Below are positions 56,795-64,000 of a stretch of 64,000 nt of DNA, in pieces. The stretch spans positions 146,342 to 210,341 of the forward strand of contig JTDE01000280.1 in the NCBI GenBank assembly GCA_014338405.1, read 5' to 3'. The stretch is from Paragonimus skrjabini miyazakii (taxonomy: Eukaryota > Platyhelminthes > Trematoda > Plagiorchiida > Troglotrematidae). Under the pieces are notes generated by a model. It saw only the letters and a list, made by a program, of their open reading frames with translations. It was not told the origin of the DNA and ran no database searches. Every line of letters starts with the position of its first letter. Positions within the stretch are counted from its first letter, which is position 1. The translations under genes were made by a program, and so were the position numbers.

Positions 56795-58315
56795 ACCGAT
56801 ATATAAGTGCCACATAACCGTGAAGAAAACAGCAAACACTAGAGAAGAAAAAAAGAAGGGGACTTAACTATTGAAAACAATCGTGCCCACGTTCAAACAC
56901 TCAAAATCAATGAGCCTACATCTTGCAAACAAACAACCAAACTGAGTGAAAGTAAAGCGTCATCAGTAAGACATCTTCTTTACGACTTTCACTGCTTCGA
57001 ATTATTAAATACACTCATTTTACAGACAGCTCGACCGAACGGTTACAACATTCAAGCCACTGAACCCAAATAACCACCATTTTATCTAAGGTCTCCAGCT
57101 ACTGGTTCTGCTTTCCATGCGGAGAACAACAACCATAGTAGCTAACCTTTTGATTAACGACTTCATTGTTTTACATTATCTGCCCACTTTGCATTTTACG
57201 CCAGTCGGCTGCAGCATCGACAAAAAGTGCTCGGTGTGGCAGACTAGGTGGCTTATCTAGTACATTGTCTGGCCATCTAAGTTTGTGTAAAAGTAGGGAT
57301 TGAGAAAAATAACCAATTTGACTGTCACTGCCAAATACCCTTTCTTAATCACCTCGTTACTTACCCGTTGGTGCCACCCGATGCGAGTGGTGGAACACAG
57401 AAATCGATGGCCGAGTTACACAACCTCAAGGTGGCACACTAATCACACACTCTCTCTATACGCTTTCTAAGCCCCGAAACTACAGATAGATGCTCTCTGT
57501 TACCACAGATGCTTTAGATGAACAAATACCGCGGTGGTCTGGGATATTTTTCATAGCATATACTTCCGCCGCTGCTGATGCACTTTCTTAATCGCAAAAA
57601 CAGGTCAACAGCTGTAACTGTGTTAGTCAACACTGAATCTAGACAACCACAGCAGCCTTACAGAACCTCACTACATTGTGAGGCCGTAAAGCGCGTTCCA
57701 ACATACTTGATAAACTGCGAAATGGCTTCCAGCATTGTCTGCGCTGCTTGAAAAGTTCCAAACAGCAACACACTGTCGCCAACCTAATCAACGTCAGTCG
57801 TTCATACACCAAGTATAAGGTTCATGCCGTCGTTTCATGAGTGCCGCCAACAGCCGTAAGTTACTTCGTCTGTGAACAAATTGAACGCCCTTGGGGCTGG
57901 AATTATCAGCCACATCACTGTAGACCTTAACCTGAGCTGAAGTATAAAAATGAAACGCCAACAATCTGCTCACAAACATGTTCAGTACATATACGCCTTT
58001 AGGCAACTCTTTGAAAAAGTGTAACTCGATTCACTGAATCGAATACAGTATTATGGACTTTGATTGCTAGCCGTATGACGGACATATGACGCTGCCCAAG
58101 ATTTGGCGAAGAGTGGAAATTTGATTAATACAACTTCATCCAGAAAGAAACCTTGCCTGTTCTTTCCTAATATCTACTCCCGAGCTGCGATGAGTCGACG
58201 AAGTATATTGGAAGCCAAAACCCCAATTATGGAAAAGGCGAAGCCAACTACTCAGTGGTTTTCACAAGGATCTCTGACCGTTTTTCAGAAAATAGAGGTT
58301 ATTATCGAGTGATTC
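56795..58315 (-). pseudogene. Decayed RTE-type element
   Basis: On the minus strand, in order: EEQAGF-like KEQARFLSG (near 58160), TVFDSVNRVTL (motif A, near 58040), LLAFHFYTSAQVKVYSDVAD and NSSPKGVQFVH (the region ending in motif B), then QRVSNEV (near 57360) and FDHRF-like residues. The C-terminal block runs into a 3' tail near 56800-56960 matching other RTE ends. Numerous stops and frame changes; the catalytic YADD region is not recognisable. Same family as 27586-29850 but much older. Confidence 0.7.
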
Positions 58316-59639
58316 TCACGGAGAAGGGTGTTTTCTGCCAGTCACACTGGTTGAATCAAGTGAATGAAGATCTATGCAAATATATTTGCACCTACTGAAA
58401 ACTAATCGACCTCCTCAGTTTTCGCTTGGGAAAACAATGGTAATCTTGTTGCGGTACGCACGCGAACTTAAAAATACTCTGTTTGCACCGACCAATTGTT
58501 AATGGATATGTTACTGTAACTTTGAAACTGAAATCCCTAGGCTGTTCTCTTACCCCTCCACTATATACACAAGCAAACTGTACGAATGGTTCCTCGAGGT
58601 AGACACTAAAAATATGAGGCTGAACCAACTTCCTAGTCAACTGGATCGAAAGTATAACATTCGCAGAGAAATGCGTACTGTGCAAATGGTCATGAGGGAT
58701 TTTCTCAAAATAATAGAATATGCATCGTGCTGGTGTCTTGTGTACTGTCGATACGCAGGTTGGGCTGGCCTCACCGAAGTGAGAACATCCCCAGAAAAGA
58801 CCACTTGTGCTCGGTCCTGACAGTAATCTCTTCCAGGGGTATTATTTCAGAGATGTGTTTACGTGTTTGTTTACGAATAAGCATGGCAGGTTATCTGTTT
58901 GCGTCACCAAGGCTACAGTCGCCTTGGTCAGTTCCAGCTACACCAGATAGTTGTGAGGCATCCTGCTGAAAGTCAGCGAGCGGTCGTGCATGAAGCGCTC
59001 GAGAGACAGTGGGGCTACTCCACGAGTATGAAACCTGAGCGATGGTGCTGGGGAATCTGCATCACCTGCGATTAATCGCAGATATCGGATGGTATTATCG
59101 GTTAAACGCCTATGAGGATAGAAAAAACCGACATTTGGTAACGAGTGTTGAATGAATGTAACTTGTCAGTCAAGAAGGTTTCACAGACATAAGTGGTTGG
59201 TTTTGTGTCCAGCTGCGTTTGTGCGTACACAAAACGTGTGTATTCTTTTGGTGGGCGTGTATATATAATTCACGATTCATAACACTTCTATTTATTCGTA
59301 ACCTTATTGTTACTCCTAACTGATTGGGCAAAATCGTGTGATCCCTCCTCATTAGATGACTGTTTTTAGTCTGCTTGCTCCATATTTTTGATTTACATGC
59401 TTGATGTGGTGCAGGTTTATTGTGTTGTACTACCGTTCAATTCACAACACTATAGCAGTACTGTCTGACCGTACACTTATTTTAGGGCAGCTACCATAGT
59501 TAGATCATGCTTTGGTGATGGCATCTACTCATGAGCTATGTCGAAAATTTTACCAAAAATACAAGTGAATGACTGGAGGTACGAGGACGATAAATGGTAA
59601 TTTTGCGCTGAGAAACAAAAGCGTTTGCCGATGGATTAA
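58316..59639. other. No supported gene
   Basis: Short open frames only. Confidence 0.3.
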
Positions 59640-61070
59640 GGAATGCAGAGTGCATTTCTTTCTTCTGTTCCAGTATTTGATGTCAGTGATGTTTCGTCCC
59701 CGTTTATCAATGCCCCCCTGTTCGAACTAATACAGTTTCTGTGTGGTTATATTGAAAGTCGCGGGATAAACGTCGGTCTACCTGTGATGGAAATGAAGAA
59801 GTTATCATTGTTTTGTACTAGCAACATTCAATCACAGTTCACTAGTGTGCTTTATCATTAGACTAATGATGTAGCCATGGGCTCAACATTAGGCCTGGTG
59901 CTGGGTGACATTTTCATGAGCATGCTAAAAATTAACGGGTTGGATGAAACCATTAAAACAATCCGTTATTATCAGCGATATATGGATAGTATATTCTGCA
60001 TAGTGGACGAAACGAAAGATTCACAGAAGCTCTCAACTGTTTTCAACAAGATATATAAGAACATCATGTTCACCATGGAACGAGAAACTGATGAGCAAAT
60101 GCCATTTTTAAACGTAGCACTAACAGGTGGATCAGATGGGTCATTACTGTTAGGTTTATATAGGAAGAAAACCTGAAATGGGCAATAATTACATTTCCAT
60201 AGCCATGTGTCGATTGGTCTCAAACGTGCCCTTGTACGTTGCTTGACTCAGAGAGAAAATAATTTGTACAGAAGACATAATAGAAGTGCAGCTAAACATG
60301 CCAAAGAACATTCTCTCTAATAATGCCTATTTCGAATACCACACTAGCAGAAACAAGCAAGAAGACAAATGCAAGCTTCAACAAATATGGCTGAGAAGGA
60401 AAGGATTTACAAGACTTTGTCATCCAAAGAGGACGAAGCAATCGAGCTGATAATGCACCAGCTGACTGATGCGATCAGCAGTACATATTACGGTGTAGAT
60501 TCTGTTATACAATTTCAGTTACAACGCACGATGTCACTTGATCTGAAACCTCGTAATATGCCCGATAATCCTGTACATTTTTGATCTATTCATTTGAGTG
60601 TTACTCTGGTTGAGCATACATAGGTTACACTACCAGGCGTTTATCAGAAAGAAATCGTGAATATTACTCAGAGTGGCTTCGATCCGGAATAACTAAGAGC
60701 ATCCTGACCCACCTGGTTGACTATGATCGATATACAGACATACGGAGAGCAGCTCACATTGTCTGCCGTGCCCCAGACAATGTGTTACGAAAGATCAGAC
60801 GGCGTACCTTATATATAGCCGAGGCAGTCGTAATCCGATTATGCCACTCGGACTTGTGTACTCAGAAACATGACCGAGCGAGTACACTAAACCCACACAA
60901 CAAATTGATCCATTCTCTCGCACTCACCTCGATTAGGACTGACTTTCTAAAACCCTTACCGTTTGTGAGCACAACAACAACAACAATATCGTGTTTGTGT
61001 TTTATCCAATCACCTTGCCCCCGTTCTACTCTTGAACAACAAGATCCCTCATACTTACTTAGTTAGATAT
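59640..61070 (+). pseudogene. Penelope-like element, RT and GIY-YIG remnants
   Basis: A frame from about 59643 reads FDVSDVSSPF (motif A), LPVMEMKKLSLFCTSN, a TAG stop (59859-59861), then VAMGSTLGLVLGDIFM (motif B). YQRYMDSIF follows, where the YMDD box at 59979-59990 has become YMDS. Next come NIMFTMERE, MPFLNVALTGGSDGSL and LYRKKT: the Penelope RT order. Beyond a stop at 60174 come LHFHSH and KRALVRCL. After a frame change near 60580, FECYSG, stop, AYIGYTTRRLSERNREY and LRKIRRRTLYIAEAV form a GIY-YIG endonuclease remnant. Full elements encode an RT fused to GIY-YIG and are common in flukes. This copy is 5' truncated and dead. Confidence 0.8.
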
Positions 61071-61373
61071 AAAGTTGTACCGACTTCAGAGAAGACTTTA
61101 ACGAAAACAATTCTATCCGCCGAACAAAGGAAAAAAGGGTTTCCATGATGTTAGGAAAGACTATAACTGATTGAGTTTAGTATGGTGAATACTCCGTTGT
61201 TCTTGGACTCGAGTGTATGAATGATGAGTCTAATAATGAAGCAGAGACAATGGAAACTGTCTTGCTGAAGAGAACAGAAAGAACATGAGAACGACTGTTT
61301 GTAATGGAGAAAAAATCAGAAAACGCAGAACGGTTTGGAGTAAATCAGCATTCTTCGGGAAAAACGATATTTG
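61071..61373. other. No gene seen; possible Penelope-like 3' flank
   Basis: Lies between the Penelope-like remnant and the second 647-bp repeat. An AAC trinucleotide run is near 60971-60985, just upstream. Confidence 0.3.
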
Positions 61374-62020
61374 TTGACCTGGCTTATCCTGCTACCCGGA
61401 TATAGTGATCAAGCCTATGCCGTATATCAAGCCAACAGAATAAAATGACTAAAAGTTCAATACTGCCATGTACAACCACGTTAGACAGACAACAGTTGAG
61501 CTGTCAGACGAAAGTCAGTTACACTAAGCATTGCATGTCAAAACATTGATTACATAGGTGTGATTAGGTAGTGAGGCACAACCCTATGAGCATACAGTAA
61601 AACTATTTTCATAGTTTCGGTACTGCTACCTTCTAAATACGAGGGATAGAAAAGTTGGAGAGGGTATCCTTCAAAAAGAGCACTACAATCGACCAACAGT
61701 TGACCGTGAATGCCGGTGTATTGTCCAACACAGTTGAGAAATCCGCAATGCTACCCAGAAACCCGAAGTACTTGTCAATGTATCTACTGCACACAGTAGT
61801 GATCAGAATCGAAAATCAGCGTCTTACTTTCTTCTACCTCGTGCTGAGCATACTTCTCACTGCCAAGAGAGTCAAACTCTAGACTTACTGGTTTTTAGAA
61901 TAATTCCCTCAAGAAAACCCTAACTTCTGTTGCCTCATTATTCAGACTTTTGAGTCGGAGACTCAGGATGGGGTGTCTCAAATCAATTTTATCCTCGTCC
62001 TGTGCGGCCGGGATGTACCG
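61374..62020 (+). repeat. 647-bp repeat, copy 2
   Basis: Same length and orientation as 22135-22781; I count only about four substitutions by eye. The identical 75-codon open frame lies at 61655-61882. Flanks differ from those of copy 1 on both sides (left GATATTTG versus AATAATAT; right CAAATGATCGG versus GAAGTTATCAG). Confidence 0.9.
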
Positions 62021-62195
62021 CAAATGATCGGTGCCCTAACACTGTCGTCTTCCATCCATTTCCCCGATCTACTTTGATCCTAAACTTTTTTTTATCTGCC
62101 CTGCACTCTCGGGTGACATTTATTTTACGAATGCAAATGGTAGACAATAATGTCATTAATGTCCGCACTTCCGACAACTTGGTAATCAAGCTTCT
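62021..62195. other. Sequence between repeat copy 2 and RTE tail
   Basis: A 66-codon minus frame (61989-62189) overlaps the repeat end; no family recognised. Confidence 0.3.
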
Positions 62196-62395
62196 TTGAC
62201 ATCATCATCATCATCATCAGTATTCATCAGTGATTCACACTGATGCTTAACTGCCACACAACCATGAAGAAGAAGAAACAAACCCTGTTTAGGAAGAGAG
62301 AAGAGAAAAGAGGGAAGGGAGGGGACCTAACCACTAAAAAAGAGCTACGTCTACATTCAAACATACAACATCAAGGCACTTACACCTTGCTCCGA
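62196..62395 (-). mobile_element. RTE-type element, 3' UTR only
   Basis: The reverse complement matches 29930-30130: CATCATCATCATCATCATCA terminal repeat (62201-62219), then CTTAACTGCCACACAACCAT, a purine-rich stretch and GAGCTACGTCTACATTCAAA. Coding sequence is absent. Confidence 0.75.
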
Positions 62396-64000
62396 AGTTG
62401 AATCTGATGATAAACCTGGAGTGGAAGTCACAAAACACAGCAACGTTTGCTCGATTGGAAAGCGGTGAACAGTCACATGTGAGCTGGCGGATTCAGTACA
62501 TTCGTTGAAGTCTGGTGTTGTGCACAGATTATTTCGGCGTGCGTTTCGACTGAGGATTATCCGGATGTTATAAGAAATGTTTTTTTCCAGGACGTCCTCG
62601 TCGGTCTTCTGATGCAAACCAAGCATCCAGATACCAGCATACTAGTTGAATATTTGAATACTCGACTTAGTCATCTTTTCCAGATGAGAGGAAGTTGCGT
62701 GGTACATTTGATCTTCAAGCTCAGCGTACTGGCAATGATGAAATACTACTGCAACTATTCGCATCTAATGGTCTCTATTTTTTGAGTGTCACATTTCAGC
62801 GCATTAGGACGCTTTGTGGCACATGAAGACTATCTTATGCATCCCAGCAATGGACACGAATCAATCGTGTAGCAGGCAGTTACAAGTGGTACCCCTGGTA
62901 AAGACAGTATTACATTTCAGAACAATCAAGTAGACTCGCATCATGCTGTTGTGCGCACCCGTTTTGTTCTGATTCACTCAAAGAATATGCATTGATAACT
63001 CCAATTTGATTGACTGGTATTCGAGAGAGAGGCAAAGAAGGGTTGTCAAAAGACGCTGGTAAATAAATTACTCAAGTCGAGTCAGGGAAAGCAGCTTAAC
63101 TAACACTGAGAACAAATCGTAACACCCATGAAAGCTTGCTGTTGTGGAGGAGCTATGCAACTGCGACAGAGGTGTATAGCTTTCACGTCCATAAACCTTA
63201 CGCACAAGCATCCAGGAATTTCATCTAGTTCCGAATAAACCAACGGCCGTCGAGAACGCAGGCTGGCAAAGTTTGCGCAAAAACCGTCCAATTCATAGAA
63301 GTGGAGTGAGAAAAACGAAATGCTGTTTTCCCTAATTTAGGGTTGTGTCGGCCATCAAGTTAGTGTAAGCCAGGTCACACTTGAAAAAGATGGTTCTCTT
63401 ACCATTGGGAAGTTGCACCATTTTGACAAACGGGCTGAGCATTTTGATGAACATTTCACCTATTCTCAACCAGACCACATAAGCGATGAAGTTCGAAGGG
63501 TTGGTTGTTGTGTTCTTGACGGTCATCCATCAGAAACAAAAGCTCAATTCATTGCAGTTTAAAGATATTGTGGGCTCACTCTGCAACCAAGTTGAGGGTT
63601 TATGAACAACTCGGATGTTCATTGCTTCTAGTGGTGTTCGCCAGGCTTGTCCGACCTCTCCGTGGTGGCCAATAAACTACGTGTCCACAAAATGTGAGGA
63701 GCCTTACTAGTCCTTTGAGTCAAGTAGATAGATTTCACCTCCTCACATGATTCTCTGGTTAGAAATGCTACCTGAGATGGCAACGTGCCGCATTCAGTGA
63801 TGTGCTTGAATCCACCACATTTCTAAATCTTCCACGTAACCTTGTTGTTACCCATTTTCTAAATATTTTTTTGAATATTTGTCTTCTTCTACAATTTTCC
63901 CTGTCCGTTTTGCGGTCGGCGGTGTCTCGAGGCATGTCACCTTCCGGTCAGCTTTATTAACTTTGATTTTACGAATGAATATATGACATTTGTGATCATA
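62396..64000. other. No supported gene
   Basis: Short open frames (62357-62626, 63100-63291, 63332-63526, all minus) have no domain or splice support. Confidence 0.3.

Noticed and set aside
1..64000. CRISPR arrays, operons, ribosome binding sites or replication origins.
   Set aside because: The window is eukaryotic nuclear DNA; no regularly spaced repeats or bacterial gene arrangement were seen.

Overview
The window reads as nuclear DNA of a flatworm, most likely a digenean trematode other than a schistosome. Gene exons are sparse and short, introns are large, and most recognisable sequence is decayed retroelement: RTE-type non-LTR elements, one Penelope-like element with a GIY-YIG domain, a Gypsy-type integrase remnant and several tRNA-derived SINE families. 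One SINE family carries a hammerhead ribozyme, as the Sm-alpha SINE of Schistosoma does. Estimated GC (about 40 percent by eye) is above that of schistosomes. Species cannot be named from the sequence alone.

Protein-coding content that I can support: (1) On the minus strand, a 98-nt exon at 31759-31856 encodes the start of the first CBS domain of an AMP-activated protein kinase gamma subunit. A 40-nt exon at 38326-38365 lies upstream with strong splice sites and a compatible phase. A histidine-rich exon starting at 45003 may be a still more 5' exon of the same gene. (2) On the plus strand, a serine-rich 291-codon exon (14748-15620) is followed by short phase-compatible exons at 19830-19884 and 20232-20288, a gene I cannot name. 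(3) A plus-strand exon at 5648-5801 has clean splice sites but no recognised family. (4) A small minus-strand gene at 49590-49847 encodes an 85-aa predicted secreted protein with a nearby polyadenylation signal.

Layout: 1-8.3 kb has one exon, simple repeats and few repeat remnants. 8.3-9.9 kb is a nested repeat patch. 14.7-20.5 kb holds the unknown plus-strand gene, with a head-to-head SINE pair in its first intron. 21.7-24.5 kb is an RT graveyard interrupted by a 647-bp repeat. 27.3 kb has a 100-N assembly gap, followed directly by the best-preserved RTE element (27.6-30.1 kb) and an inverted relative (30.3-31.1 kb). 31.7-45.0 kb is the 5' part of the AMPK-gamma locus with repeats in its introns, including the ribozyme SINE at 40.8 kb. 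49.5-50.6 kb holds the small secreted-protein gene and a tRNA-like inverted repeat. 56.8-62.4 kb holds a decayed RTE, the Penelope-like element, the second 647-bp repeat and an RTE tail. Much of the remainder shows nothing I can support.

The most interesting signals are the hammerhead-bearing SINE copies (one with an intact core, one with a stem II insertion, one with a core G mutated), the nearly identical pair of 647-bp repeats of unresolved class, and the candidate very small exons.
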